Below are positions 34,541-46,223 of a DNA stretch of 64,000 bases, one piece after another (the stretch's first letter is position 1; each line of letters begins with the position of its first letter). Position numbers and translations under genes: made by a program. Where the stretch lies: assembly GCA_949775045.1 (NCBI GenBank), contig OX459110.1, positions 541,501-605,500 on the forward strand. Direction: 5' to 3'. Source of the stretch: Metridium senile (taxonomy: Eukaryota > Cnidaria > Anthozoa > Actiniaria > Metridiidae). Below the pieces are notes generated by a model that searched no databases, was not told the DNA's origin, and worked only from the letters and a program-made list of their open reading frames with translations.

Positions 34541-36176
34541 TGACTGACTGACTGACTGACTGACTGACTGACTGACTGACTGACTGACTGACTGACTGAC
34601 TGACTGACTGACTGACTGACTGACTGACTCATATCAAACTTATTGCCTACAAATTTGAGCATTTGCTCTAACTAGGATCCAGGCTGCCGCGGGCAACTGA
34701 TATCGATACTGCGCTTTTTACTGACTGGTTACCTGTCTTGGCTTTAGATCAATTTCGTTGAACTCAAGGACGCGATACAACTGACCAGAATGACAGCAGT
34801 CAAATATCATGGTGACCCTTGCCATCTTCTTGGATAGTCTGTTCAAACAAGGTAGTAAATCTTGCCCAGTAATGCATTTCTCCTCTTGTGGTCTCTGTGA
34901 TGACAAAAAACAAACGAGCGTGTCAATCGAATAAGCAACACAATTGTGTGAAAACACGTCGCTTCGTTAGTTTCTCTGCAGTTAGATAAAACGCAGCTGA
35001 GGGTATCAAGTCAAAATACAATTCATTCTCTCGTAAGCGACTACCCTCGAACCAGGAGAAAGTGGCACGCGCACTAACCAACTGTGCCATCCTTGCTTCT
35101 GAGCTTACCTTTATTGGCCAACTTGTTATCGTAGGAAGAAGCCCCTCATCTTGCGAGTCTTTTAGATATACACCATGACCAGAATAATAGATAAACACAA
35201 CATCGCCCAGATCACATTCCAAGTCATTTAGGACGTTGAGGATATGGTCCTTCTTCGCATTATCATCTTGTAATATCTAGAAAATGCATCATTCAGTATG
35301 ATAAATAATATCACAATAAACACAGCGGTCAAACGACTACGCATGCGCGAGAAAAACAAGTAAAATGATCCAGCACACGGTTATGACATTCGTAGGCAGT
35401 AGACGTCTTTCATCACTTTTTCCACAAAATGTACAAAATATAAACAAAATGCAAAAGTGTAAATTAATGGTAGCTTTACAATATAACAAAGGTCAATTTG
35501 TACACGAAAATTCAAGCTTATATATTCAGGTAATTTCTTACAAATCGACTTCGAACACTGTCAGTCTGAATTTCCTAAGGTTTACAATGGCAACTTTACC
35601 GCATGCGCAGTGTCGTTTGAACGCTGTTTTTGGTATATATAATAGTTAGACAATGCTTTCCAGTGACATATTGTGTAAATTCACCAGTCACTTGTATTTT
35701 CTTGTATGCACACGAGCCTTTAGACGAGTATGATACATGCAATGAAAATACAATTGACGAGTGGGATATTCAGGGTATGTAAGAAAACATTGTATAATTA
35801 TTTTATCCCACATCCTATAAAATAAAGAGAACCCGCAATGTCTCATGGGAAGAGGCAGTTGAATACCACCAAATACAATGGCTTTCAAGCATTCTGATTG
35901 GCTGTATTTTATATGATGTGGGATAAAAGGGATATATATAAATAGTATAGAATATGTAGAGATATATATACCCGCTCAAAACGTTTATTTATTTCAATAA
36001 TATATAGAAATGATCCTTTAGTATACCGTGATATTTCGTTCTTCAAATGCAAACTTGTTCAGTAAGATATTCTTCACGTTTGTTATATCTTTGCTTGTTC
36101 CAGACAGCCAGTGTTTCTCTGGTAATTTAGCATATGACGGTTGAATCAACACTGCTCTTCTTGTTAGTGACGTCAT
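27935..36176 (-). CDS. Caspase-fold (C14, metacaspase-like) protein, copy 3, 11 exons, 687 aa
   Basis: Exons in transcript order: 36027-36176, 35109-35276, 34733-34894, 34210-34445, 33845-33945, 32230-32483, 31936-32117, 31150-31424, 30404-30588, 29656-29886, 27935-28054. All lengths and phases equal those of copy 2 and the frame is open throughout. YYSGHG and DCCHSG are intact, so it should be an active-site-complete peptidase. By eye the product differs from copy 2 at two residues. Introns 1-9 are also close to those of copy 2, with changes in the number of 52-bp and 34-bp repeat units, while the spacer that follows (36177 on) differs more. The C-terminal half has no transmembrane helix and no obvious targeting signal. 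A substrate cannot be inferred. Confidence 0.9.
28298..29624. repeat. 34-bp minisatellite, intron 10 copy 3 (~39 units)
   Basis: The same unit as at 16960 but expanded about 3.5-fold. Some units are shortened to a 20-bp form (atgatgatactgatgacaaa). The Ser/Ile/His-rich minus-strand frames are artefacts of the repeat. Confidence 0.94.
29934..30330 (-). mobile_element. LINE reverse-transcriptase 3' fragment, copy 3
   Basis: Orthologous to 17660-18058, with the same disabled LIYKALVQPYFDYWVNCG segment. It is followed by a poly-C run at 30341-30372. Confidence 0.8.
30945..31134. mobile_element. Pogo/Tigger-type MITE in intron 8 (copy 3)
   Basis: CAGTGTAACCCCGTTA ... GGTGTTCCACTG with flanking TA; orthologous to the other copies. 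Confidence 0.85.
31618..31925. repeat. (ATC)n microsatellite, intron 7 copy 3
   Basis: About 65 bp longer than in copy 2, with an extra block at 31625-31695. Confidence 0.88.
32790..33762. repeat. 52-bp minisatellite, intron 5, ~19 units (copy 3)
   Basis: The same variant units as copy 2 with two fewer repeats, which indicates recent unit loss or gain. Confidence 0.94.
34478..34629. repeat. (ACTG)n microsatellite, intron 3 copy 3
   Basis: About 37 units with a single acag interruption. The ACCG block of copy 2 is absent. Confidence 0.94.
35045..35100 (-). mobile_element. tRNA-like (SINE head) sequence in intron 2, copy 3
   Basis: Carries the same TGGCACAGTTGG and GGTTCGAGG boxes as copy 2. 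If intron 2 were retained, the reading frame from exon 2 would stay open through this sequence for about 60 codons before a stop. Confidence 0.5.
35804..35925. mobile_element. Foldback MITE in intron 1 (copy 3)
   Basis: tatcccacatcctataaaat / attttatatgatgtgggat, same site as copies 1 and 2. Confidence 0.72.
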
Positions 36177-38059
36177 CTAGAATGGAGCATGCAACAACAA
36201 GAATTGTTATACATTGTATTCACTATCTAGAATCTGATTGGCTAAGAGCCTTAAAATTCATAGATCCACTATCCATTGTGTTCTATCTTATCTGAATATA
36301 CTGCACGAATATACATAGATTGCTGAAAACTTTATAAGTCTGTCTTGGAATTTATGTATTCTTATAAGAGTACGTTAGGAAAAAACAGTAAATGCGGCAA
36401 ATCTTTCTTAAATCTACGATGTTTGTCGGACATTCTATATTCCAGTGGGAATACTGCGCAATTGTTTCATGTTCACTCAAGCAAATTGTGGATCTATGAA
36501 TTGCTTTCATAATGAGACAACCTAAGTACCGATTAGTGACTAGACTAATCTGTAGGTTGTGCCTGCAATGCATTATTATTGCACTATTTAGAGAGGGGGC
36601 AAAAGAGCGCACCGTCGGCTTCCTGGGAGACCAGCTTACAGCTGCTTACTGCTTATAGCTGAGGGAACTACCGACGCTAAATAATAGTACTTTTCTTTTT
36701 TGTTTTATTGGCCAAAATATTAATTTATATTGTCCACTTTTGTTGTTTTCTTGCTCAAAAAAAAAGATTGCTTTCAAAACATGTAGTTGGTTAAGTATCT
36801 CTAAAACAAAGTACTGATCATAAAACAATTATTGAATTCGATTTTGTGATATTAGAATAATCCAGGTCACGACATTTGTGTAATCAGCCGGATCGTCCTC
36901 AGTCCACGGCTGATTCCACTTATTTCCAATTACTTCGTCCATAAATTATTATTGATATCACAAAACCTCATCCAATTATCGCCGGTTCAGAATGTGAATT
37001 TGCACTTGTAAACAACTAAAAATCATCTAGACTAGTTATTTCAAACTTACCAAACTTTTTCAAGATTAGAGTAAATCTCGCCGGGAAATTTCAAGCTATA
37101 ATTTATGCAAATCAGTTGTACAACACTCGTAAATATCATGATTACAAATGCCAAACATACAAAATGCTTCTCGAAACTACTCCAAAAGCGCCACTTCTCA
37201 GACACACTCTAGCACACAGAGCAGACTGTGAAGCACAGGTATAGCCCAAGCTTATGTTAGTGTCGGATTTACCAATTCTGACTGATACGAATGCCGTTGA
37301 AGCTTCGGTTTTTTTTTGCCGTACAATTTAATGAAATTCAATAAAATTCTTATAGCGTCTTCTTGTTGTTCTTTATAATCCTTTCACTTAATTTCAGTTG
37401 ATTTCGTTTAAGTATAGATAGTTTCTCCCTGCCTTTCGTAAAACTTTCGGCAAACACTTGTAGTTCTGCTACATTCATAGCAGTACGATTCAAACATTGC
37501 TTATTGAAGCGGACTGTAATAAGCCAAATATATAGAAGAGGGGAAAGAAAACCCTCAGTCTTATGAGAAATGTCTTACGTACTAACATGAATTTATGAGG
37601 AATTACAACATTTGTGAGAGGCAGTCTCTGTAAAAGCGAACGGAAAATGTTGTACAAATGTTGTAATTTCTTCGATTCATGCATACTTAACTGTTCACTT
37701 TTACAGAGAGATTGACTCTAACAGACGTTGTAATTTCTTCATACTTAACTCACAAAGTTATTTCGGGTCACAAGACAAGTATTCGAGAGCTTAGTAGTTT
37801 AGGGAAATAGAAGCGGGAAAAGAAAACCCTTAGTGTAGGCGATAATAAATGTTAAATGTTATTGTTATGGCCAGCATCTTAATTCCCGTCAGCTGTCTGT
37901 TAACATGAATTTCTGAGAGATCACAACACAAGGGTCCACAAGGAAGTTTTTTACTAACGTGTTCCTACACTATTCGTAAACTACCAATTTATAGCGCTGT
38001 AAACAGCAACAAAACATTTCAAAAACGATCGAAGTAATTTCTCTAAAATTCAACGTAAA

Positions 38060-38238
38060 AACGGCTTCAACATTTGCTTCAAAATCCGTTCGATTTTGTT
38101 GAATGGATTACAAGATTGTTGAAACATGTTGAATCGATGTTGAATTGATATTGAAAGAGTTTAAAAGCGTTTAAACATTGCCATTCATCAAAATCGTACG
38201 GTTGTTGAAGCAAATGTTGAAACCGTTTGCCCGGGCCC
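38060..38238. mobile_element. AACGGCTTCAACATTTGC-end MITE, spacer 3
   Basis: 179 bp, with the right end gtttgcccgggccc closer to the family consensus than in spacers 1 and 2. Confidence 0.75.
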
Positions 38239-38516
38239 TATATATGCTAAATTTACTTCAGACATCAGTTAGACAATAAATATAACAGAGCAGTGTTCTA
38301 GTATAGTAATAATAGCTTACTCCTATAGTCAGTACTTATAGTCGTATTTTAGTATGGTATTATACACTTACCTTAATTCAAGGGCAAACAAGATTGTTAT
38401 AGTAGAGATTCGACTAGCTTACTAGCATCAGTTATTTATGGAATAACAACAAATTGAAAAGATGTTTTAGTTTGCCAATCGCGTGTGACGCTTCCTCAAA
38501 CAGAGCTTTTGTTTTT

Positions 38517-39480
38517 ACTCGTGCCCAGGCCTATGGCCGACACGAGTCTTAAAATGCAACGCGTGTTTTTTTTTATGTTAGAAGTTGTACTTCGGGAAGT
38601 CCGAAGATGTCCGAAGATGTTACGAACCGCAAAAAAAAAAACAAGCCATAAATCGCTCGATATTGAAGTAAATGTCCTCAAACTTTACAGAAATGCAAAG
38701 AAAAACACAACACACAGGAAGATACATCTAATTTTTCCATATCAGAAGTTCCTGTGGCTTAGCCATGAAGTCGTGAATAGCGATTACTCTCCGGTCAACT
38801 TCAAGATGGCGGCTATATAGATAGCACAACTCAAAACGTCTTGGTAAAATGGCTTGAAAAGCGGTTAAAAGTCGCAATCGACACTAAAAATCATCGTAGT
38901 TTGGCTTTTTATTCATCAAAGTTCGTAGATGGAGTATTAGTTTTTATGTTCATCGCCATTTTCGTTCCAAAATAGTGAAATATTCAACTAATGGATTTGA
39001 AGGACTTCGATCGTATGTTGAGGTTTTCGATACCATGTGGAAAATCGTCTCATCTAAGGATATGCATGGATATACAAGCTTCATACTTCGGTAAAACAAC
39101 AATTATTTAATGTCAACACTTGGTGATACAGGGATCCCGCTACATAGAAACAAATGTCTCGCAGGTTTCTGTACAAGCCAAAAATCACACAAATTGCACA
39201 GTAACTGCCCATCTTATTTGTGTGACGTTAATATCTCAAGAACAACTTGATAATAATGTTTTTGAGACTTAGTTTTCAAACACTTCGCAACACAGGAATC
39301 CTGGTACATCAGGAAACAACTGACACAACCTGGTAGCCCAGGGTCTAGTTAGTTTTTCTATACCTGTGATAATCTGTCCCTAACTATAATCAACTGTCCC
39401 TAGCTATTTATCATCTCTCCATAACTGGCGGCGGAGCCAGATCAAGGGCACGAGTAAACCCCTGCAGCCAGGGTATAGTT
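38517..39480. mobile_element. 964-bp insertion of uncertain class in spacer 3
   Basis: Spacers 1 and 2 read gtttttgggatcaaaa without a break; here gttttt and gggatcaaaa are 964 bp apart. The left end is ACTCGTGCCC and its complement GGGCACGAGT lies 33 bp inside the right end, which reads cccctgcagccagggtatag + tt with a short hairpin (ccctg-cagc-caggg). A second ccagggtctagtt-like end is at about 39344. No target duplication is evident. A Helitron-like end structure is possible but unproven. Confidence 0.55.
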
Positions 39481-40312
39481 GGGATCAAAAGGCAGTGTTT
39501 TCAAAGGCACATGCATGAATTCTGTCATATTTCATGCGTAACTGGAAGAAAGACGTTTACGTCCCATAAAATGCACTCAAAAGTTGTTTTGGACATGACC
39601 GCATGCCTCGCAAGCAATTTGTTTCTTTCAATGTTCATTTTAAGCAGAGTTAATAGAGGGACCTCTACCCTCTGGGTAGAACAGCATGGCAGCTCGTTAA
39701 ATGTTCAAGGCGAACAGGTAATAGAATTTCCGAGAGTAGACTGGGAAAGAACAAGTCGGGAATGACAAATTAAATGTATTGGCATGCTGTTACGCCACAA
39801 AATGTAAGACTGACACAGAATGTATTACAAACTGACACAAAATGTAATAACGACGCAAAATGTAATACAAACTGACACAAAATATAATAACTCTATTAGC
39901 CTAGGGCTTAGGCAGATAACACTCTCCTTGGTTTGCACAACTTTTCATATACTCAGCCTTATCCAATAATTTCTTATTATTGAACAGGGAAGGGTTTTCA
40001 AAAGGGTTTCGCATCGCGAAGAGACAACGGTCAGTAAATAAATAAAAACCTTTTTTAGTAAATTAACAGTGTTTATTATTTATTTTTTTAATAACAATGA
40101 GTACATTTAAATCCGATATGAAGTAAAAATTATTCAATCTTCACAAATATTAAAATTAAAATTGCAATAACTTTGCTTAAAAAAATTAAAATTGCATAAA
40201 AATATAAAATGAATTGTGAAATACTTATCATTAAATCATTAAGCCTATAAAATGTCATAGTTAACTGACCGCTGTTAGGACTCAGTGATACGATGTAATG
40301 GCCCGGGCAAAC

Positions 40313-40574
40313 ATACACCTATTTCAATTAACGTTGTCCATCTGGAATGGTTGATCTGAGACCGATAGGAATTGTGGGAGTTCATTAAATTTCAAATACA
40401 TTGTTTTAATCACACTTGAATGGTGCGGAATTACAGATAACAGTATTTCCGAAGTAAACATCAATATTCAAGTGTGATTATAATAGTGCATTTGCAATTT
40501 AACGAGCTCCCACAATTCCTATCGGTCTCAGATCAACCATTCCAGATGGACAACGTTAATTAAAATAGGTGTAT
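40313..40574. mobile_element. 262-bp foldback element at unit junction 3/4
   Basis: Same ends and length as at the other two junctions, with a few substitutions (for example gcggaatt for gctgaatt). Confidence 0.8.
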
Positions 40575-41423
40575 ACCTTCTGTGCTTCAACATTCGTTTA
40601 ATTTTGTTGAATTTCAATGTTTTTAAAAACGCTTTTAATTAAACTCTTTCAATATCAATCCAACATCGATTCAACACGTTTCAACAATGTTAAAAGGGTG
40701 GGAACGGCTTCAACATTGCCATTATTAAGCAAAATCGAACGGATGTTGAAGCAAATGTTGAAACCGTTTGCCCGGGCCTTAAGAATTACAGAAATGCTGA
40801 ATACATCCAGTTGTTTCTAAGAATAAAATACTTCTTGTTATGCAATGCAGAATAAATATCCCTGATGACAAAGTCATATGAAGACTTTATATACAGAACA
40901 TATTTCTTTGACTGAAAAGTTTAGTGCTGTGTGTGTGCTTTGACAACGTTACGTAATCTATAAAATGACTCTTATTGGAGTTAATATGTCACGTGATAAC
41001 TAGGGTGAATCACGTAAACAGCACGTGGTTTGTCTAGATTACTTCAAGACTACAATGTCGACTTTCTCGATGAGATACTTGATATCCTCCTGGGTTTCTA
41101 CGGCTTTTACACATCTTTTGTTGAGGGCCAAAAACTGAGCCAAGTCACCTAATGGAGTCTGCAGCATATAAACAAAGAAATACAAATGATATGAATCAAC
41201 TGATGATATGAATCAACTGATGAAATAATGGTGATGGTAATGGTGGAGATATATAGTGATGATGATTAGTAATTGTGGTAATTATAGTGGCTATGATGAT
41301 GATGATGACGATAATACTGATGATGATGATAATACTGATGATGATATGATGATAATGGTGTCGATCGTAATGATAATGATTGTAGTGGTGCTAGTGGATG
41401 ATGTCAGATTATAATAATGATGA

Positions 41424-41640
41424 TACTCATGGCAAAATGTGATGATACTAATGATGATACTGATGGCAAAATATGATGATACTAATGATGATACTGATGA
41501 CAAAATATGATGATACTAATGATGATACTGATGGCAAAATATGATGATACTAATGATGATACTGATGACAAAATATGATGATACTAATGATGATACTGAT
41601 GGCAAAATATGATGATACTAATGATGATACTGATGACAAT
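41424..41640. repeat. 34-bp minisatellite, intron 10 copy 4 (~6 units)
   Basis: The shortest array of this unit among copies 2-4. Confidence 0.92.
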
Positions 41641-41944
41641 CGTGGGAAATAATGATAATTGTATTGCCTACCGAAGCCTCCCCCCTTGGCATCAGGTCCG
41701 GGTCGGTCTCAATACATGACTGTAAAAGTGGCCCATAATCCACGGCTTGACTGGATGCGTACAATACAAGTTTATTGATGCCCATGTTAGGCTCATCTTT
41801 GGATAGATCTGGTTCCGACATGGCTCGTAGAGAGTGTTTTGGTATTAAAACACGGAATATGTCTTCCTTTGTATCTCCGCCTCTCAACTCGACCGTGCGT
41901 CCCTGGAAACAACAGGGTAAATTACCTTTACAAATAGCTTATAA

Positions 41945-42358
41945 TGTAGTTTATGGAATCCCTGTTCCATAAGACGACACCACTAGCGAAACGTATTCTT
42001 GCATGGCAATAGTTGGTGCGCGGCAAAGGAACAGCTAGTTTATCTTCGGTGTTACTTATATGTGCTAAGGTCACTCCTGCTAACACATTTAGAGCTAAGA
42101 TATTTTGAGTGAAACCATGCAATGATTTGAACACTAGGATGGCTTTTTGTATCTCTCGTCGTTGATTCAAAGTTAGCCAAACTAGATCTTTAATTAAATC
42201 TTCAACATTAGTATCAACACTCTTGCTGCGCGATTTTGAAGCTTTTGTAATTTTTATATAAAATTTTTACCACAATTGACCCAGTAGTCAAAATAGGGTA
42301 GCACCAATGCTTTATAGATCAGATGCAATGTGGTTGACAGAGCAAAGGGTCTAAGCCG
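41945..42358 (-). mobile_element. LINE reverse-transcriptase 3' fragment, copy 4
   Basis: Here one frame stays open for 80 codons and reads QRREIQKAILVFKSLHGFTQ ... DKLAVPLPRTNY ... FASGVVLWN, the usual C-terminal end of CR1/L2-type reverse transcriptase. It is less decayed than in copies 2 and 3. A poly-C run (42363-42386) follows. Confidence 0.85.
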
Positions 42359-42795
42359 CCTTCCCCCCCCCCCCCCCCCCCCCCCCACCCCACATACACA
42401 CACGTACACAATTTAATTACCTTCCTGAGTGGATACAGTTCTTTGATTGCCCCGTCAAATTGGTACAACATGATACAAATGTGGAGGGTGTCATCTCTAT
42501 TGGTGTTGTTGTTGGAAATCTGGAATACAAAGGCATCTCCACTTTCATCCACAAGCCTGTGATTGTTCTCAGAATGAGCCTTGAAAGTTGGAAGTTCATC
42601 AACAACTACAGAAAAGTACAATAAGTTAAGAATTAAAATATTTGTCGTAACTTAACTGATATAGTTTAAAATAATAGCACCATCAAAGAGTGTATGCCTA
42701 TTCCAGTGAATTTGCTCAGTTGACCTTTGTGGACCTGGTTGTCCCCTCCCTGGGCGATCATCCCTATCACTGGAACAAAGAGAGCCCTCTATTTA

Positions 42796-42897
42796 CAGTG
42801 GAACCCCGTTATTCCGGCCACCGAAGGGACAGCCCAAAGTGGTCATATTAACGGGGTGGCCGTATTAAACGGGTAGCCTTAAGGCGGTGTTCCACTG
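42796..42897. mobile_element. Pogo/Tigger-type MITE in intron 8 (copy 4)
   Basis: The shortest version, 102 bp, with the best preserved ends: CAGTGGAACCCCGTTATTCC and CGGTGTTCCACTG, flanked by TA. Confidence 0.88.
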
Positions 42898-43387
42898 TAG
42901 CTTGATACTAACCGTCGGCGATGTTGATGCCTTTCTCAACACCTTCCAATGCTCTTGCGTTCCTGCTAAATTTGTTATAACCTTTCACTTTTTCAGATTT
43001 AAAAACTTTCAGAGAAACATTGTTAAGAAGGTCTTCTTCACTTGAAGGGGTTTGTGCTCTCGAGAGAGAGATGTGGTATCTCAAATGACGGCTTAGATTA
43101 CTGGCCATCATGTTTTCACGACCTTCGACAGCACCGATTGGTGGTACTATCACCCTGTTCCTTTGACGAGCCACCCAGTAGGATTTACTGTAAAAGAATA
43201 GGTCAACGTACAGTGATAAAGTTTGTTATGGTTTTGCCAAATAACAATTATTATTAGAACAAAGAAAATTACAAAATCTATTGTGAAAATGTTTGGCAAA
43301 TTAGCATCACAATACCAACACTTGTAAACACTACGCTCACTTATTACAACTCTGGTTGTAACAACAATCCCTGCACCGTCGCCACTA

Positions 43388-43770
43388 TATATGTCATCAT
43401 TATTATCCTCACTATCATTACCATCACCATCACCATCATTATCATTATCATAAACATCATTATCATTATCATCACCATTATTATCATCACTATCTTGACC
43501 ACCACTATCATCACCACCCTCATCACCAATATCATCATCATCAGCCTCACCATCATTATTATCACTATTTTGACAACCAGCATCACTATCATCATCATCG
43601 TCATCTTAGCTATCAATATCATCAACAATAGATAACATCATCACCAACATCATCATCATCAACATCACCATCATTATTATCACAATCATAATCACCATCA
43701 TCATCATTATCATCATTATAATCACCATGATTACCACCATCATCATTATCATCACCACCATCATCTATTA
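43388..43770. repeat. (ATC)n microsatellite, intron 7 copy 4
   Basis: Imperfect atc/att/acc tract. Length is intermediate between copies 1 and 3. Confidence 0.88.
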
Positions 43771-44389
43771 GTCTTACCCTTTAATGTCCTCACATGTGAT
43801 GGTGATCAAGTCTGGATCTGGTGTAGACGGTGGTTGACTTAATACGTTAAGCATGTTGGTAGCTTTAAGACTTTCGACAAGTTTACTTGATTCTTGTGCT
43901 TTAACAAACACACAGTGCTTGATACTGTCTGGTGTATGCAGAAATGCTAGACACCCAACCTAGAATACGAATTGGACAATGAACGTCTGATAGGCAATTA
44001 CGGTGAAAACGATTCTGAATATGGACTGAATGGATGAATGGATAAATGGATGAATAAAGGATAAATTAAACAAGATTATTTACATTAATTTCGTGGTCTT
44101 TGTTCCTCTCCACAATAAAACCAAAAGCCTGTGTGGCCTCAATATGACTTTCATTTACATCAATGGTACCCAACCAATCCTTAGACTGCTGACCAGCTTT
44201 AACGCTGTCCGCTGTAGCAGTTGTCTTGAACACCTCGTATTTTCCTGGCCTTAGGCTCTGCAAAAACCCAGCATTGAGAAGAACCTCATCCTTATTAAGG
44301 ATGTCTTTGATATCGATCGCTTCTTCGGGTGGCGTTACTATGGTAATAAATGACATCATTATTCAGTATCACGTGACCGTTTTTCTTTA

Positions 44390-44578
44390 CTACTACTAGA
44401 GTATCTAGTAGTAGTAGTACTACTATTAGTACTACTACTATTAGAGCGAAGATCTTTTGTTAAAAACTATTATCATGGGACCACTATTATTGTATAAAAC
44501 TTTTTGATTTCTTGTCTAGATAGCGTCGAAACGTCGAGAATAAAATGATCACAAACCTACTTGCGTTAGTTTTTGTTG
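44390..44578. other. Copy 4-specific insertion with (ACT)n/(AGT)n palindrome, intron 5
   Basis: Starts with tactagagtatctagtagta and alternating agt/act triplets that can fold back, then ends with gtcgaaacgtcgagaataaa + atgatcac. Copies 1-3 have actgcagagaaaaatgtaaa at this place. Confidence 0.6.
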
Positions 44579-44805
44579 TAAATTGACATTGGCGCTTTAT
44601 AAGTAATTACGATAATAACTATGTTAATGTTAGTGGAGCTATATCTAACACAAACAACTGTAGATAGATAATCACATGAATTTATATAGCGGACTTTTCA
44701 TGTAAATTAATGTGGCATTGAGGTAGGTCACGGCCAGGGTTTGTTGTCCAATACTGGTTAGTGAGTGTATTGTAGAAATATGGTTGCTCTGATACGAGAA
44801 TATAT

Positions 44806-45024
44806 GTAGCACAATGCCGCACTGTGAGGTGGCAACAGTTGGCCAATGCCGCCTAATGTAGCACAATGTCGCACTGTGTGGTGGCAACAGTTGGCCAATG
44901 TCGCCTAATGTAGCACAAGGTTGGCCAATGTCGCCTAATGTAGCACAATGTCGCACTGTGTGGTGGCGACGGTTGGCCAATGTCGCCTAATGTAGCACAA
45001 TGTCGCACTGTGTCGCGGCAACGG
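44806..45024. repeat. 52-bp minisatellite, intron 5, ~4 units (copy 4)
   Basis: The same unit as at 20460, with one internally deleted repeat near 44920. Confidence 0.9.
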
Positions 45025-45507
45025 TGGATCCCAGAGCAGGCTTAGAAATGATATTGTTTGGATATATGGTTATACTGCATGATAAATAACTAACTACCTA
45101 TAGACGCGCCGAACAACACTGTTTGGGAATTGGCTGCTTCAAATTGAGGCATCTGTTTCGTATCCCATTCTCGTAACTTGAATTCACGCTTGATTAGTCT
45201 GATAATTACAAAACAAATATGTTGCTTAGAGAACAACCATTACATATTTGATGGGGGAGACAGACAAACAAACAGACAGACTGGCGGGAACTTGGACTGA
45301 TGGACAGAAGGAAAATAGAAAGACAGACACGTGCACTTAGACAGACACTTGGACTGATTACAGACAGACAGACAGACAGACACAATATAACACGTGGCAA
45401 GCAAGTTGTTTGTTGATAGTTCATAGGTTGACAGCAATCCCACGTGACTAGTTCATACCTAAAGAAAGATTCATAGGAGATACTTCCAGGAGACTCCAAG
45501 TCGTTAA

Positions 45508-45806
45508 GTAGTGTTTACAACATGAGCAGCCGTGTTGTATCGGCAGATACAATCGCAAGCCGAAGGCGCGCGATTGTATCGCCGATACAACACGGACGCG
45601 AATTTTGTAAACTACTTAAAAAATGTCTAGGTTAGCTCTTTCATATTTTACCAACATTTTCAAGATTAAAATAAATTTTGCCGTAAAATTACCAGTTGAA
45701 ACTTATGCAAATCAGGATATACAACACTAGTGTTGTATCAGATTTACAACACTCGTCATGGTCATGATTTCTTTTGAAAATGTCTCATTAATTATTCATG
45801 AATTTT
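45508..45806. mobile_element. 299-bp TTAA-flanked element inside exon 4 of copy 4
   Basis: TTAA on both sides (45504-45507, 45807-45810); intact genes have one cgttaaggac or cgtgaaggac here. The first 110 bp is a strong hairpin: gtagtgtttacaa ... cgtgttgtatcggc mirrored by gccgatacaacacg ... ttgtaaactac. A smaller palindrome, tacaacactagtgttgta, lies at 45720-45737. The interior resembles part of the spacers (compare ttttcaagattaaaataaat with 13470-13490). Confidence 0.85.
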
Positions 45807-46048
45807 TTAAGGACTTTTACCATGGCCATCGTCATGCGTCCTCCCCTGCCAACCTCCTCAAGGGCCACCTGGACTGTGGTACATGCTGCGAAGTAGAAGA
45901 AGCGATCCTTGTCATCAGGGGCCCAGCCCCCTCGGTTCTTTTTTGTGCGGGTGGTAGGCTTTGACGGTTGCTCACCAGGCCCTCGAGATAAAACCACCTG
46001 GAGATGTGCATTATGGGAATAATAAGTATCATTAATAGAATAGTACCT

Positions 46049-46086
46049 GACTGACTGACTGACTGACTGACTGACTGACTGACTGA

Positions 46087-46143
<57 letters not shown>

Positions 46144-46223
46144 TGACTGACTGACTGACTGACTGACTGACTGACTGACTGACTGACTGACTGACTGACT
46201 GACTGACTGGCTGACTGACTGAC
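46049..46223. repeat. (ACTG)n with an internal (GGCT)n block, intron 3 copy 4
   Basis: About 12 ggct units at 46091-46140 sit inside the actg array. The array reaches the exon 3 donor directly, so ~90 bp of intron present in the other copies has been lost. Confidence 0.94.

Larger units (their letters stand above)
36177..40312. other. Intergenic spacer 3 (between gene copies 3 and 4)
   Basis: Homologous to spacers 1 and 2 but visibly more diverged: extra ttattt near 36922, aaaatcatc for aaacatc near 37018, and small gaps near 37560. It carries a 964-bp insertion and a rearranged stretch at 39600-39950 with short repeats of the form actgacacaaaatgtaata. No recognisable gene. Confidence 0.8.
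27507..40570. repeat. Tandem segmental duplication, unit 3
   Basis: 13,064 bp, carrying gene copy 3 and spacer 3. Its extra length over unit 2 comes from an expanded 34-bp array in intron 10 and a 964-bp insertion in the spacer. Confidence 0.94.

Noticed and set aside
34477..34662. Ser-Val-Gln repeat protein
   Set aside because: It is the (ACTG)n microsatellite in intron 3.
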